64,000 nt of DNA from Proteus cibi (GTDB lineage Bacteria > Pseudomonadota > Gammaproteobacteria > Enterobacterales > Enterobacteriaceae), in assembly GCF_003144405.1 (NCBI RefSeq), contig NZ_PENW01000034.1, positions 62,001-126,000 of the forward strand. The letters run 5' to 3'. This document shows, piece by piece, positions 21,813-32,480 of this stretch. The position numbers and the translations under genes were made by a program. How positions within the stretch are numbered: the first letter of the stretch is position 1; each line of letters starts with the position of its first letter. Under the pieces are notes generated by a model that was not told the origin of the DNA, made no database searches, and was given only the letters and a program-made list of their open reading frames with translations.

Positions 21813-21889
21813 AATTCTTCCTTTTAATTGATCTTTTTACTATTTAAATATAATTCGGTAGGCATATTGCTATACCTACCGAAGTAAAA

Positions 21890-23119
21890 TTAAAACATTG
21901 CTTTACCGTAATCGACTGGAGATAGACCGAAGTATTTAACAACAGTTTGACCGATATCAGCGAAGGTTTCACGATGACCTAATGAACCTGGTTTAACTTT
22001 TGGACCATAAACAAGAACAGGAATGTGCTCACGAGTATGATCAGAACCTGGCCAAGTTGGGTCGCAACCGTGGTCTGCTGTTAAGATAAGAATGTCATCT
22101 TCTTTTACCAGTTCCATAAGTTCTGGTAAGCGACGGTCGAATAACTCAAGTGCTTCACCATAACCTACAGCATCACGACGGTGACCGTAAGAAGAGTCAA
22201 AATCAACAAAGTTGGTAAAGACGATGGTGTTATCACCTGCAAGTTTCATTTCTTCAAGGGTCGCATCAAACAGAGCATCAATACCCGTTGCTTTCACTTT
22301 CTTAGTGATACCTACGTTTGCGTAGATGTCAGCAATTTTACCGATAGAAACAACGTGGCCCTGCTTTTCATCAACCAGTTTTTTCAACATAGTTGGTGCT
22401 GGTGGCTCAACCGCTAAATCATGACGGTTACCAGTACGAGCGAAATTACCCGGTTTGTCACCGATAAATGGACGCGCAATAACACGACCAATGTTGTAAT
22501 CGCCTTTATTTAGTTCATCACGCGCAATTTCACACAGCTCATATAATTCATCTAAACCGTAAGTTTCTTCATGACAAGCAATTTGGAATACAGAGTCAGC
22601 AGAGGTATAGAAAATCGGTTTACCGGTTTTCATATGCTCTTCACCCAGTTCATCTAAAATCACTGTACCAGATGCGTGACAATTACCTAAGTATCCTGGT
22701 AATTTTGCACGTTTAACGATGTTGTCTAACAGTTCTTGTGGGAATGAATTTTTCAGCTCTTTGAAGTATCCCCAATCAAACAGAACAGGAACACCTGCGA
22801 TTTCCCAGTGGCCTGACGGAGTATCTTTACCAGAAGAGATTTCACTCGCGTAGCCATAAGCACCGATAATATCTGCGTTTTTATCTAAACCAACAGGGAA
22901 TTTACCGGTTGATTCTTCTGCAGCTTTACCTAGACCTAAACGGCAAAGGTTAGGTAAATGAAGAGGTCCTTTACGACCGTCTCTATCTGCTTTACCGTCA
23001 GCAAACGCTTGTGCGATATGCCCTAAAGTGTCTGAACCTTGGTCACCGAATTTCTCCGCATCACCGGCAGCACCGATACCGAAGGAATCTAATACCATGA
23101 TATGTACACGTTTCATCAT
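21890..23119 (-). CDS. deoB: Phosphopentomutase DeoB
   Basis: Alkaline-phosphatase-superfamily mutase (409 residues) that interconverts (deoxy)ribose 1- and 5-phosphate, linking PNP/thymidine phosphorylase to DeoC. The metal-binding segments [13 protein letters not shown] at the start and [19 protein letters not shown] near residue 335, plus the nucleophile region [12 protein letters not shown] near residue 95, are present. Two ATGs in tandem (23119 and 23116) follow GGAG; either could be used. Confidence 0.98.
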   Translation of the reverse strand: MMKRVHIMVLDSFGIGAAGDAEKFGDQGSDTLGHIAQAFADGKADRDGRKGPLHLPNLCRLGLGKAAEESTGKFPVGLDKNADIIGAYGYASEISSGKDTPSGHWEIAGVPVLFDWGYFKELKNSFPQELLDNIVKRAKLPGYLGNCHASGTVILDELGEEHMKTGKPIFYTSADSVFQIACHEETYGLDELYELCEIARDELNKGDYNIGRVIARPFIGDKPGNFARTGNRHDLAVEPPAPTMLKKLVDEKQGHVVSIGKIADIYANVGITKKVKATGIDALFDATLEEMKLAGDNTIVFTNFVDFDSSYGHRRDAVGYGEALELFDRRLPELMELVKEDDILILTADHGCDPTWPGSDHTREHIPVLVYGPKVKPGSLGHRETFADIGQTVVKYFGLSPVDYGKAMF

Positions 23120-23182
23120 TCTCTCTCCTGTGTCATTCTCCGTAGGCTACGGATATGTCACTTATAAATCATAATTGAGTTC

Positions 23183-24505
23183 TTATTCGCTGATTTGGCG
23201 GTATACCATCGGTGAAGCTTCGCGTTTGCTGTCACCAATAACCATCGCTTTACGGACTTCAGCCGCAGCTTCTTGCCATGATTTTTCACTGTTAGCATGG
23301 ATCATTGCTAAAGGTGTATCGGTATTGATTTCAGCACCAAGCGCTACGATGTCGCTTAAGCCAACACTGTAATCAATCGCATCAGTCGCTTTACGACGAC
23401 CTCCACCTAATGTCACAACTGACATACCTAATGCACGTGTATCCATTTCTGTGATAAACCCTGCTTTCTCAGCGAATACAGGTTTACTTAATACCGCAGT
23501 TGGCAGGTATTTATTGTAGTTTTCAACAAAATCAGTTGGACCTTTCTGTGCCGCAACCATACGACCAAAGACTTCTGCTGCTTTACCGTTATCCAACACA
23601 TCTTGTAGTTTTTGGCGAGCTTGTTGACGATCATCCGCTAAACGGCCTGATACTAACATTTCAACACACAGCGCCATAGTAACTTCGAATAGACGTGGAT
23701 TACGATATTCACCTGTTAAGAATTGAACCGCTTCACGAACTTCAACCGCATTACCTGCACTAGAAGCTAAGACTTCATTCATATCAGTTAACAGTGCCGT
23801 AGTTTGACAGCCAGCGCCATTTGCTACTTGAACAATTGACTCAGCCAACTCTTCAGATTTTTGGTAAGTCGGCATAAAGGCACCCGAGCCCACTTTAACG
23901 TCCATCACTAATGCATCTAAACCTTCAGCTAATTTTTTACCTAAAATAGAAGCAGTGATCAGCGGGATTGAGTCAACTGTAGCAGTAATATCACGGGTCG
24001 CATAAAAGCGTTTGTCAGCAGGTGCTAATGAATTGGTCTGTCCGATAATGGCAACGCCGACATTGCGAATAATATCGCGGAATTTTTCATCATCAGGGAA
24101 AATATCAAAGCCTGGAATTGCTTCAAGCTTATCTAATGTTCCACCTGTATGACCTAATCCACGACCAGAGATCATCGGAACATAACCACCACAAGCCGCA
24201 ACCATTGGTCCTAACATCAGTGAAGTTACATCACCCACACCACCCGTTGAGTGTTTATCAACAATTGGGCCGTTTAAATTTAAGCTTTTCCAGTTCAGCA
24301 CTGTACCGGAATCACGCATAGCTAATGTCAAAGCAACACGCTCTGGCATCGTCATATCGTGGAAATAAATAGTCATTGCTAATGCAGCAATTTGACCTTC
24401 AGAAACAGTATTATCTCTGACGCCATTAATGAAAAAACGAATTTCTTCCTCAGTTAAAGGATGACCATCACGCTTTTTACGAATAATCTCTTGGGCAAGA
24501 AACAC
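23183..24505 (-). CDS. deoA: Thymidine phosphorylase DeoA
   Basis: Homodimeric pyrimidine phosphorylase (440 residues) that converts thymidine and phosphate to thymine and deoxyribose-1-phosphate. The signature [16 protein letters not shown] near residue 83 binds phosphate, and [19 protein letters not shown] near residue 115 is the long family motif. It lies 69 bases after deoC and shares the operon promoter. Confidence 0.98.
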   Translation of the reverse strand: MFLAQEIIRKKRDGHPLTEEEIRFFINGVRDNTVSEGQIAALAMTIYFHDMTMPERVALTLAMRDSGTVLNWKSLNLNGPIVDKHSTGGVGDVTSLMLGPMVAACGGYVPMISGRGLGHTGGTLDKLEAIPGFDIFPDDEKFRDIIRNVGVAIIGQTNSLAPADKRFYATRDITATVDSIPLITASILGKKLAEGLDALVMDVKVGSGAFMPTYQKSEELAESIVQVANGAGCQTTALLTDMNEVLASSAGNAVEVREAVQFLTGEYRNPRLFEVTMALCVEMLVSGRLADDRQQARQKLQDVLDNGKAAEVFGRMVAAQKGPTDFVENYNKYLPTAVLSKPVFAEKAGFITEMDTRALGMSVVTLGGGRRKATDAIDYSVGLSDIVALGAEINTDTPLAMIHANSEKSWQEAAAEVRKAMVIGDSKREASPMVYRQISE

Positions 24506-24574
24506 TGCAACCTCCTGGTTTTATAGCATTGGTAACGCCCACAATAAGAAAAGTGGGCGTATTTCACGAATGGA

Positions 24575-25354
24575 TTAGTAACCACTAGACGATTTTTGTT
24601 CGCCATGACCTAAAGTGGCTAATAAATTACCTAGCAAACTTGACGCACCAAAGCGGAAGTGACGGGCATCAACCCAATCGTCACCCATAATGCGGTTAGC
24701 TAATGCAAGGTATTGAGCTGCTTCTTCAGCGGTACGTACACCACCCGCTGGTTTGAAACCCACTTCTTTGCCAACACCCATATCGTGGATCACTTGGATC
24801 ATTAACTCAGCGCTTTCCAGTGTTGCATTTACAGGTACTTTACCTGTGGAAGTTTTAATAAAGTCAGCACCTGCTTTGATTGAAATTTCAGATGCCTTGC
24901 GGATAAGCGCTGGATCTTTCAGCTCACCCGTTTCAATGATAACTTTCAGTAAAGCACCCGCGTCTGCACAAGCTTCTTTACATGCTTTAACGATATCAAA
25001 ACCGATTTGTTCGTTACCTGCCATAAATGCACGGTAAGGGAAAACCACGTCAACCTCATCTGCGCCATAAGCTAATGCCGCGTTGGTTTCTGCTAATGCG
25101 ATATCTAAATCATCATTACCATGAGGGAAGTTAGTTACGGTTGCGATACGGACGTCTGGAGTACCCTGTTCGCGTAACACTTTACGTGCTAACGGAATAA
25201 AACGTGGGTAGATACAAATAGCGGCTGTATTGCCTTCTGGGCTTTTAGCCTGATGACATAATGCAGTCACTTTTGCATCAGTGTCGTCATCATTTAATGT
25301 AGTTAAATCCATCAAAGACAGCGCAAGGCGCGCTGCAGCGGTTAAATCTGTCAT
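24575..25354 (-). CDS. deoC: Deoxyribose-phosphate aldolase DeoC
   Basis: Class I aldolase (259 residues) that splits deoxyribose-5-phosphate to glyceraldehyde-3-phosphate and acetaldehyde. The Schiff-base lysine lies in [10 protein letters not shown] near residue 167, and the second lysine in [10 protein letters not shown] near residue 201. I start at the ATG at 25354 ([10 protein letters not shown], as in E. coli), which has GGAG six bases upstream; the frame continues to 25366 without a better start. First gene of deoCABD. Confidence 0.98.
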   Translation of the reverse strand: MTDLTAAARLALSLMDLTTLNDDDTDAKVTALCHQAKSPEGNTAAICIYPRFIPLARKVLREQGTPDVRIATVTNFPHGNDDLDIALAETNAALAYGADEVDVVFPYRAFMAGNEQIGFDIVKACKEACADAGALLKVIIETGELKDPALIRKASEISIKAGADFIKTSTGKVPVNATLESAELMIQVIHDMGVGKEVGFKPAGGVRTAEEAAQYLALANRIMGDDWVDARHFRFGASSLLGNLLATLGHGEQKSSSGY

Positions 25355-25554
25355 AAAACTCTCCAACGATGTTTCTCAAGCCCTTTTGGGCGTACGCTTA
25401 AGGTTAGCGATTAAATTTGTTGGCGAGCGGACTTGGTTCCTTGAAGATGTTGTTGTAACTTGCGCTACAACGACAGCTGAGCTCCCTCTCACCGCGCTAT
25501 GCTCACTTCGGCGACCCGTCATTGAGCTTTCGCCATTCCATGAAGTTTCAGCAC
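25355..25554 (-). promoter_or_regulatory. Long structured 5-prime leader of the deo operon
   Basis: About 200 bases between the predicted start region and deoC, clearly richer in G+C than the surrounding intergenic DNA. On the transcript strand it shows an eight-base-pair stem capped by a GCAA tetraloop (GTTGTAGC/GTTACAAC), a GCCC-AAAA-GGGC hairpin just before the ribosome site, and a GGCGA/TCGCC stem. No slippery tract or Rho-independent terminator is present. It could be a structured leader or a dispersed repeat element that has landed in the leader. Confidence 0.55.
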
Positions 25555-25654
25555 ATCTTATTTGAACACGCTAAGGAACAATTAGATGTGCTTTGCGTCA
25601 CACTAATCAAATGCAACTTGCAAACAACGACATAAAAATGTGACTAAAATCACA
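25555..25654 (-). promoter_or_regulatory. deoP2-like CRP-CytR-CRP promoter region
   Basis: Two CRP sites, TGTGACTAAAATCACA at 25639-25654 (perfect core) and TGTGCTTTGCGTCACA at 25587-25602, have centres 52 bases apart, essentially the spacing known for E. coli deoP2. Between them, read on the minus strand, are the CytR octamer GTTGCATT and a second TGCAA element (25610-25625). A possible -10 lies at 25555-25566. This is the known architecture for CRP activation with CytR co-repression, relieved by cytidine. Confidence 0.82.
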
Positions 25655-25826
25655 ATTAAGTCATTTTCTGGTGTAATGTTACTCGAATAGCGTCTCTAAG
25701 TCGTCTTTATAACGCAAAAAAAAGTAATCAATATGAAATGATATCGTTATTGACTCGATTTAATACAAATTGCGAAATATCTCACACTATAAAAGTAGTT
25801 AACATTACAGCAGAAAACAAACATAA

Positions 25827-25859
25827 AAGAGCAGACAGGCAAAACCCATCTGCTCTTTA
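25827..25859 (-). terminator. Terminator of the nucleoside transporter gene
   Basis: AAAGAGCAGA pairs with TCTGCTCTTT across a 13-base loop, 14 bases beyond the transporter stop. The T-tract is short. Confidence 0.75.
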
Positions 25860-25872
25860 TAATCAAAATCAA

Positions 25873-27171
25873 TTAAGCAACAACAGCCATTGCGGTTAAT
25901 GCAAAGAAGAAACCTGCAATCGTCGCACTCATTAAGTTAGAGAGTGTACCAGCAAGTACCGCTTTCATCCCTAAACGCGCCACGTCTTTACGACGATTTG
26001 GTGCCATTCCACCTAAACCACCTAGCAGTACAGCAACAGAAGAAAGGTTAGCAAAACCACACAGTGCAAAGGAGATAATTATCTTCGTTTGCTCTGATAG
26101 CACCATAAGTCCTGATCCCGCAACAATTGCGTCTTCTTTTAGGTATTGACTAAATTCAGAGTAAGCATAGAACTCATTGATAACAATTTTTTGTCCTATA
26201 AAAGAGCCCGCAATAGTTGCTTCACTCCAAGGTACGCCAATAAGGAAAGCGATTGGTGCAAAGATCCAACCTAACACTAACTCTAATGAGAAGTTTTCGT
26301 AGCCAAACCAGCCACCAATTCCACCAAGAATACCATTAACTAATGCAATCAATGCAACGAAAGCAAGTAACATCGCACCCACGTTAAGGGCAAGTTGTAA
26401 ACCTGAAGAGGCACCCGCAGCTGCAGCATCGATAATATTTGCCGGTTTTTCTTCATCCGCCATTTTATCAAGTGCATCTTTTTGATCATCGGGTGTTTCT
26501 GTTTCAGGGATCAATAATTTAGCAAACAGTAAACCGCCTGGAGCCGCCATAAATGATGCTGTAATCAGATACTCTAATGGCACGCCCATGCTTGCGTATC
26601 CAGCAAGAACGGAACCCGCAACAGAAGCAAGACCACCACACATCACAGCAAAGAGTTCTGAGGTTGTCATTCTTGCAATATAAGGACGAACAACTAGCGG
26701 TGCTTCGGTTTGACCCACAAAGATATTGGCTGTTGCAGACATCGATTCTGTTCGTGATGTACCAAGAACTTTTTGTAAGCCACCACCGAGAATTTTAATC
26801 ACGATTTGCATAATGCCAAGGTAATACAACACAGCAATAAGTGAAGAGAAGAACACGATAACAGGCAGTACACGTAGGGCGAATACGAAACCGCCACCAC
26901 CGAACAATTCGAACATTTTATCTGATACGAGACCTGCAAATAGGAAGCTCATCCCATTATTGCCGTAATCAATAACATTCTTAACACCATCAGAAACCGC
27001 AAGAAGCACCTCGCGACCACCGTCGGAATAAAGAACAAATGCACCTAAGCCAATCTGAATAAGGAATGCGCCACCAACTGTACGTAGTCTAATTGCACGT
27101 CGATTGCTGGAAAACAGAATGGCTATCAATATTAATGTTACCATTCCGACCAAGCTCATAATGAGTTGCAT
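25873..27171 (-). CDS. Concentrative nucleoside transporter, NupC/CNT family
   Basis: A cation-coupled nucleoside importer (432 residues, about 10 membrane helices). The family motifs GQTEAPLVVRPY (about 150), ELFAVMCGGLASVAGS and FALCGFANLSSVA (near 375) are present. It resembles the Vibrio CNT and E. coli NupX/YeiM branch more than NupC itself. The ATG at 27171 (MQLIMSLVGMV) has GGGA seven bases upstream; the frame extends 50 codons further but that part is not family-like. Placed after the deo operon and carrying its own CRP site, it most likely supplies nucleosides to DeoABCD. Confidence 0.93.
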   Translation of the reverse strand: MQLIMSLVGMVTLILIAILFSSNRRAIRLRTVGGAFLIQIGLGAFVLYSDGGREVLLAVSDGVKNVIDYGNNGMSFLFAGLVSDKMFELFGGGGFVFALRVLPVIVFFSSLIAVLYYLGIMQIVIKILGGGLQKVLGTSRTESMSATANIFVGQTEAPLVVRPYIARMTTSELFAVMCGGLASVAGSVLAGYASMGVPLEYLITASFMAAPGGLLFAKLLIPETETPDDQKDALDKMADEEKPANIIDAAAAGASSGLQLALNVGAMLLAFVALIALVNGILGGIGGWFGYENFSLELVLGWIFAPIAFLIGVPWSEATIAGSFIGQKIVINEFYAYSEFSQYLKEDAIVAGSGLMVLSEQTKIIISFALCGFANLSSVAVLLGGLGGMAPNRRKDVARLGMKAVLAGTLSNLMSATIAGFFFALTAMAVVA

Positions 27172-27331
27172 TGAAGGATCCCTGTTCACATAAAAATTTA
27201 ATGGATTATCAATAATGCCCTTGCCAGAGCTTATTGACTCTTTTTGCCGGATAATTATACCTAGTCTGAGAAAAGAACCCTCAATATCCATCACAAATAG
27301 AGTCTGAAAAAAGTAACACAAAAGTCACAAA

Positions 27332-27347
27332 TGAGAGGTTGATCACA
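27332..27347 (-). promoter_or_regulatory. Candidate CRP site of the nucleoside transporter
   Basis: On the minus strand TGTGATCAACCTCTCA matches nine of ten core CRP bases (TGTGA-N6-TCACA), about 160 bases before the start codon. CRP/CytR control is known for related nup genes in E. coli. Confidence 0.5.
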
Positions 27348-27525
27348 TAAAAAAGACTGAAAGCGCATTTGTTGGATAAGCTAATTAGAAAAAAATATTT
27401 GGGGGATTAATAAACCGTATCTTCAATCTTAAATCGAGGATATAAACGAACGCCCTATTCATATTAATAAGATGAAAATAAGGGACGTTTTTAACCTTTA
27501 TGTAAATCACATTTTCATTCAAGAA

Positions 27526-28308
27526 CTAGGTAATCTTGTTGAGCCCAAATAATTGTAGGCTATTAAGATAGAGTTGCTCGGCAATCACCGAAGGTGATCC
27601 TTGACGCAGCTCACAAAGTTGGGAAAAAACGTTCTGAATACGTTCAGGTCGATTAGGTTTACCTTGAAAACCACTCACAGGCATATCTGGAGCATCTGTT
27701 TCTAATAATAAATATTCTAGTGGTAACGAAGCAATTGCACGGCGAGTCTTTTGTGCTCGCTCATAAGTAATGGTTCCGCCAACGCCAATAAAATAGCCTT
27801 GCTGAATAAACTTTTCCGCCTGCTGCTGACTTCCTGAAAAACCATGAATAACCCCTTTACGAGGCACATCATAACGACGTAAAAGTGCACTTAACTTATC
27901 ATGGGTTTTACGTGAATGTAGGATCACAGGCAAATCAAATTCAATTGCTAACTTAAGCTGTGCAATTAAAAACGCCTCTTGCTTTTCAGGCTGAGGATTA
28001 TCCATATAGTCATCAAGCCCTATCTCTCCGATGGCAACACAACGAGAAGCGTTTTTTAATTTTTGTTCTAATTCCAATAGATGCTGTTCAGTGTGCTCTG
28101 CAATATATAAAGGGTGTAATCCCAATGCATAGTATAATTGCTGATGATTGTTAGCTAGCTCTGCAACAACATCGAAATTCCAACGAGCAACAGCGGGAAT
28201 AATTATTTTTTCAACATGAGCTTGATGCGCTAATGCCAAACTGTTGGCAATATCATCATAAAAAACGGGAAAATCAAAATGGCAGTGAGTATCAATAAAT
28301 TTATTCAT
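27526..28308 (-). CDS. yjjV: TatD-family metal-dependent hydrolase YjjV
   Basis: TIM-barrel metallohydrolase (260 residues) of the TatD group (DNase or deoxyribonuclease-like). DTHCHFDF at the N-terminus, GEIGLDDY near residue 93, HSRKTHD near residue 131 and ETDAPDMP near residue 207 are the metal ligands. Its ATG overlaps the yjjU stop by eight bases. In E. coli yjjU-yjjV lie between osmY and yjjW-yjjI-deo; here yjjI-yjjW have moved to 48.5 kb. Confidence 0.95.
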   Translation of the reverse strand: MNKFIDTHCHFDFPVFYDDIANSLALAHQAHVEKIIIPAVARWNFDVVAELANNHQQLYYALGLHPLYIAEHTEQHLLELEQKLKNASRCVAIGEIGLDDYMDNPQPEKQEAFLIAQLKLAIEFDLPVILHSRKTHDKLSALLRRYDVPRKGVIHGFSGSQQQAEKFIQQGYFIGVGGTITYERAQKTRRAIASLPLEYLLLETDAPDMPVSGFQGKPNRPERIQNVFSQLCELRQGSPSVIAEQLYLNSLQLFGLNKIT

Positions 28309-29365
28309 TCTGAACTTGCCTCACATCAGGATGTACGCTTCGAGTGCCTTGCTGAATAATAGAAGCACTCTCTGCTTTATCAGCCTTCGCTTCTTGTTCA
28401 AATAAGCTAAAGATTTTTTTATCGTGCTGTTTGAATTTTTTCTTAGAAAAGTGTTGACCAATTGTCGCCAGAAAATAGCGTCCACAACGTCTACCCACAT
28501 GATAATCATGATTTAATGCACTTAAACGACTTCCTAATGCACTCGATTGCAATGTGGTTGGTGGATATATTTCAATAACAACAACATCTTCTGGGGGAGA
28601 TTGAATAAATTTAATTGTCTCGGTATAAGTTTCGATATGTACTTGTGCCATTGACATAAAACGCTGTAAACGGCTATTTTCAAACCATTTCCCCATTCGC
28701 TCAACCCATTCTGTTGTGTATTGATATTCCGAAGGAACGGTACGAATAACAACAATAGTACGACAACCACGTCGATACGCTTCTCTCACAGGAATAGCAT
28801 CACTGATACCACCATCATGATAAACCACATCATGAAATAAGACACCATTACGATAAAAAGCAGGAATAGCACTGGACGCTTTGATTATCTCAAGCCAAGT
28901 CGGTTCATCGGGTTGAAAATAATTTGCCTGAAAATTATCAGAACGACTTGCCACCATATAAAATTCGCGCCCGGTATCAAAACGGCGCAGCGCTGTTGGC
29001 ATATCAAGAGGCATTTCTTTGGCTGTTATCTCTATATACCAGTCAAGATCGAGTAAATTGCCACCACGGACAAAGCGAATGGGATTGAAGAATTGATTAT
29101 TGGTTGTATAGCGATTAATAATTTTACGTGCATACCCACGCTGACCACAGGCAAAAGCTGATAAATTTTGTGCCCCCGCAGACACCCCAAGTAAAATATC
29201 AAAGGGATCGAATTGTGATCGCAGAAACTCATCAAGGACGCCCGCCGTAAAGATCCCGCGTTGACCTCCGCCTTCACAAACTAAAGCAACTTTGCCTTGT
29301 GGTAGTGAGGATTGAAATTCGAGTGCTGTAATATTATTTAATGTGACAGGTATATACTTCCCCAT
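28301..29365 (-). CDS. yjjU: Patatin-like phospholipase YjjU
   Basis: Cytosolic patatin-fold acyl hydrolase (354 residues). The oxyanion loop GGGQRG near residue 33, the nucleophile elbow GVSAG near residue 63 and the catalytic aspartate in DGGISD near residue 183 give a complete Ser-Asp dyad. I use the ATG at 29365 (MGKYIPVTLNN), which has AAGGAG seven bases upstream; the 13 upstream codons are not in E. coli YjjU. The C-terminus is basic. Substrate is not known. Confidence 0.94.
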   Translation of the reverse strand: MGKYIPVTLNNITALEFQSSLPQGKVALVCEGGGQRGIFTAGVLDEFLRSQFDPFDILLGVSAGAQNLSAFACGQRGYARKIINRYTTNNQFFNPIRFVRGGNLLDLDWYIEITAKEMPLDMPTALRRFDTGREFYMVASRSDNFQANYFQPDEPTWLEIIKASSAIPAFYRNGVLFHDVVYHDGGISDAIPVREAYRRGCRTIVVIRTVPSEYQYTTEWVERMGKWFENSRLQRFMSMAQVHIETYTETIKFIQSPPEDVVVIEIYPPTTLQSSALGSRLSALNHDYHVGRRCGRYFLATIGQHFSKKKFKQHDKKIFSLFEQEAKADKAESASIIQQGTRSVHPDVRQVQNE

Positions 29366-29494
29366 AATGTCTCCTTTATACAACTTAACAAAGGATACCT
29401 GCACATTTTTTTGACGTCATTATTTTTACGTATTCATACAAATAAATTAGACACTATCTTCTTAGAATATGACGAATATAAAAGAAAACCATGT

Positions 29495-29839
29495 TTATGA
29501 TTTGATATTCACATCGGAGTCTACGCTTTTAACACCTTCAATTTTTTCAATAAGTTGCAATATTTTTTCTTCTTGCGCTTTACTCTCAACAAAACCTGAA
29601 ATAAAAACATGCCCAAATTCAGTACGAATAGAAATATTGTCACTATCGATATCTTGCATCGGCAATAGCGTATCTTTAATTTTATTAGAAATAGAAGTAT
29701 CACTTAAATAGTGACCCGTATTATTCCCACTGTTATTAATCTCGCTATACCACGATGTTTCAGCTGACGCGCCCATACTGACAAAAGCTAAGCCAATTGA
29801 CATTAATAACGTCAATTTTAACGTTTTATATTGTTTCAT
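29495..29839 (-). CDS. Periplasmic BON-domain protein (OsmY-like)
   Basis: A 114-residue secreted protein. Residues 1-26 are a signal peptide ending SMGASA. A single BON domain spans about 44-114 (GHVFISGFVESKAQEEKI is the core). E. coli OsmY, at the same place next to prfC and yjjU, has two BON domains in about 200 residues, so this is a one-domain version. BON domains associate with phospholipid; OsmY is a stress-induced periplasmic chaperone. The ATG at 29839 has GGGGGAG five bases upstream. Confidence 0.85.
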   Translation of the reverse strand: MKQYKTLKLTLLMSIGLAFVSMGASAETSWYSEINNSGNNTGHYLSDTSISNKIKDTLLPMQDIDSDNISIRTEFGHVFISGFVESKAQEEKILQLIEKIEGVKSVDSDVNIKS

Positions 29840-30370
29840 TGCTCTCCCCCTAATCACAATAACTGCGATAGGAAATATACGTGTGTTTTACTATCTGTCT
29901 TTTTATTAAGCACTACAAAAATTTAACAATCTAAGCTATTACACTAATAAGCTATTAGCGTTAAATAAAGTAAAAAATAACAAATAAAGACTAATCCTAA
30001 TTATTTTATTCTAATAATAACCAATAAAACTATAAAAAAATTTACATATTTTTATAAAAAAGTATAAAAACGAACATAATGTTAGCAGAAAAAAAAAAGA
30101 GTAATTCCAAATGAAGAGGTGTTTTTAGGTAGGATATTCAAGATATGCCAATGACATTTAACAAAGAAGAGCGGGGGCTCTCACAGAGATGGTTTTATTA
30201 AAGATAAAGACTCTACAAAGCGAAGCAACAAAAAGGCTATATTAAAAATATAGCCTTTTCATTATCTAAATCACTCAAAGAACAATGCGCTTACCCTAAG
30301 TCATTCTGTACACTTTTACACTAAATAATTCATGCTACAACTTGAAGTATGACGCGTAAGAGCAAGTATA
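29840..30370. other. Intergenic region between the BON-protein gene and prfC
   Basis: About 530 AT-rich bases holding the promoter of the BON-protein gene and the prfC terminator. A GC-rich hairpin-like stretch (GAGCGGGGGCTC near 30168) stands out from the AT background, but no gene or known RNA is recognised. Confidence 0.45.
30231..30260. terminator. Terminator downstream of prfC
   Basis: AAAAGGCTATATT pairs with AATATAGCCTTTT around a three-base loop, with T-tracts in both directions. It is about 110 bases after the prfC stop. Confidence 0.85.
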
Positions 30371-31960
30371 TTAGTGTTCACGAGTCTGATGGAACTCAAC
30401 ATCAGGATAACGCTCACGTGTTAAATTCAAGTTGACCATCGTTGGTGCGATATACGTTAAGTTATCGCCACCATCTAGTGCCAAGTTTTGCTCATTTTTA
30501 CGTTTAAACTCTTCCAGTTTTTTCTCGTTACTGCATTCAACCCAACGAGCGGTAGAAACGTTGACGGACTCATAAATCGCTTCAACGTTATATTCACTTT
30601 TCAGTCTTGCAACCACCACGTCAAACTGAAGCACACCAACAGCACCAACGATTAAATCGTTATTAGCGAGTGGTCTAAAGACCTGAACTGCACCCTCTTC
30701 TGATAACTGAACCAGCCCTTTAAGTAACTGTTTCTGTTTTAGAGGATCACGTAAGCGAATACGGCGGAACAATTCAGGGGCAAAGTTTGGAATACCTGTA
30801 AATTTCAAGATTTCGCCTTGAGTAAAGGTATCACCAATTTGAATGGTTCCGTGGTTATGAAGACCGATAATATCGCCAGGATAAGCATGTTCAACATGAG
30901 AACGGTCGCCCGCCATAAAGGTTAGCGCATCAGAGATCACCACATCTTTTTTAATACGAACTTGATGTAGCTTCATGCCTTTATCATACATGCCAGAAAC
31001 AACTCGTAAGAAAGCCACACGGTCGCGGTGTTTAGGGTCCATATTGGCTTGGATCTTAAAGACGAAACCGGTGAACGTTTCTTCAGAAGCGGTTACTTCT
31101 CGCAGATCAGTTTGGCGAGGCATTGGTGCGGGTGCCCATTTTACAAGACCATCAAGCATATGGTTAACACCAAAGTTACCTAATGCAGTACCAAAAAACA
31201 CCGGAGTTAATTCGCCAGCTAAAAATGCCTCATGATCAAATTCATGAGATGCACCTAATACTAACTCTAATTCATCACGTAATTGGCTTGCTAAATCATC
31301 ACCAATAGCTTCATCAAGCTCTGGGTTATTTAACCCTTTAATAACGCGAGAATCTTGAATAGTGTGACCTTGACCTGTTTGATAAAGATAAGTTTCATCT
31401 TTCAGAATGTGGTAAACCCCTTTGAAGAGTTTTCCGCAACCAATAGGCCAAGTAACAGGACTGCACGCAATTTTTAATTCTGTTTCAACTTCGTCCATGA
31501 CTTCCATTGGATCACGAATATCACGGTCGAGTTTATTCATAAAAGTCAGAATTGGGGTATCACGTAAACGGGTCACTTCCATTAACTTACGAGTACGATC
31601 TTCAACCCCTTTAGAGGAGTCAATCACCATTAAACAGCAGTCAACGGCGGTTAATGTACGGTAAGTATCTTCAGAGAAGTCTTCGTGACCTGGGGTATCG
31701 AGTAAGTTAACTAAGCAATCTGCATAAGGAAACTGCATGACTGAGGTTGTAATAGAAATACCACGTTGTTTTTCCATTTCCATCCAGTCAGACTTTGCAT
31801 GCTGGTTTGAACCACGGCCTTTTACGGTTCCTGCACGTTGGATTGCTTGTCCGAATAACAACACTTTCTCAGTGATGGTTGTTTTACCCGCATCGGGGTG
31901 GGAAATAATGGCAAACGTTCTACGACGAGCAACTTCTTGCTGAAAAATAGGATTAGACAT
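30371..31960 (-). CDS. prfC: Peptide chain release factor 3
   Basis: Translational GTPase (529 residues) that recycles RF1/RF2 from the ribosome. G1 (SHPDAGKTT, about residue 20), G3 (DTPGHEDF, about 90) and G4 (NKLDRD, about 144) are intact, and the C-terminus ends in the typical [11 protein letters not shown]. Start is the ATG at 31960; the TTG before it is not needed. In E. coli yjjG and rimI lie upstream; here yjjG is absent and a decayed toxin-antitoxin module fills the gap. Confidence 0.99.
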   Translation of the reverse strand: MSNPIFQQEVARRRTFAIISHPDAGKTTITEKVLLFGQAIQRAGTVKGRGSNQHAKSDWMEMEKQRGISITTSVMQFPYADCLVNLLDTPGHEDFSEDTYRTLTAVDCCLMVIDSSKGVEDRTRKLMEVTRLRDTPILTFMNKLDRDIRDPMEVMDEVETELKIACSPVTWPIGCGKLFKGVYHILKDETYLYQTGQGHTIQDSRVIKGLNNPELDEAIGDDLASQLRDELELVLGASHEFDHEAFLAGELTPVFFGTALGNFGVNHMLDGLVKWAPAPMPRQTDLREVTASEETFTGFVFKIQANMDPKHRDRVAFLRVVSGMYDKGMKLHQVRIKKDVVISDALTFMAGDRSHVEHAYPGDIIGLHNHGTIQIGDTFTQGEILKFTGIPNFAPELFRRIRLRDPLKQKQLLKGLVQLSEEGAVQVFRPLANNDLIVGAVGVLQFDVVVARLKSEYNVEAIYESVNVSTARWVECSNEKKLEEFKRKNEQNLALDGGDNLTYIAPTMVNLNLTRERYPDVEFHQTREH

Positions 31961-32243
31961 CAATGGTGGTCTTCTGGTTGATAGACGAGAGAATGTAAGA
32001 CACTGATATATTGCTATAAGTAATAATTAAAGTGGCTATAAAGACATTCAACCCGTAAGTTAATCTTAATTGGCGCTTATTTTCGCCTATCTTGTCTGTA
32101 TAAACAATCAATGGTTACTATTTTATCTACTTGAGCGGGTGATGCCTAGTGATTGTGATAATTAATAATATTTACTTATTCACCCTATTTAAAAACGACG
32201 TGACATGTCTATTATTTGATTATTTTCTTGATTATTCAAATGG

Positions 32244-32480
32244 TTAATTCATTGTTTTCATAAAAAGAAACGCGCTTATTCTGCCATTATGTTCACAGAA
32301 AATATCAAATCCAAATTTTTCATAAAATGTTTTCGATGATCCTATCAAACAATCAACAACAGCATACGCTCTCATATATGTATTCACTTTTCATAAATAA
32401 TGGAGAGCACGAACTAGACTTACCTTACCAAGCCCTGTTTCGTGATAATTTTTATGAACAGCATCTATCAATACTTAGTT
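32244..32480 (-). pseudogene. Remnant of a TacT-like GNAT toxin
   Basis: The frame read leftward gives AVHKNYHETGLGKVSLVRAL, then an in-frame TGA (32391-32393), then MRAYAVVDCLIGSS and KTFYEKFGFDIF, ending near MKTMN. This is the C-terminal acetyl-CoA-binding half of GNAT toxins of the TacT/AtaT type, whose typical form reads HxxYHGxGLGxxLL and later IGAYAVVVDA..KxFYEKFGF. The N-terminal half is missing and a stop interrupts the rest, so the gene is dead. It immediately follows the antitoxin remnant. Confidence 0.65.

Noticed and set aside
25355-25554. Riboswitch in the deo leader
   Set aside because: Hairpins are present but I see no match to a known aptamer core or an expression platform, so only a structured leader is claimed.
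25281-25565. 94-codon plus-strand frame across the deoC start and leader
   Set aside because: It overlaps deoC antisense and the structured leader; coding potential reflects the GC-rich leader only.
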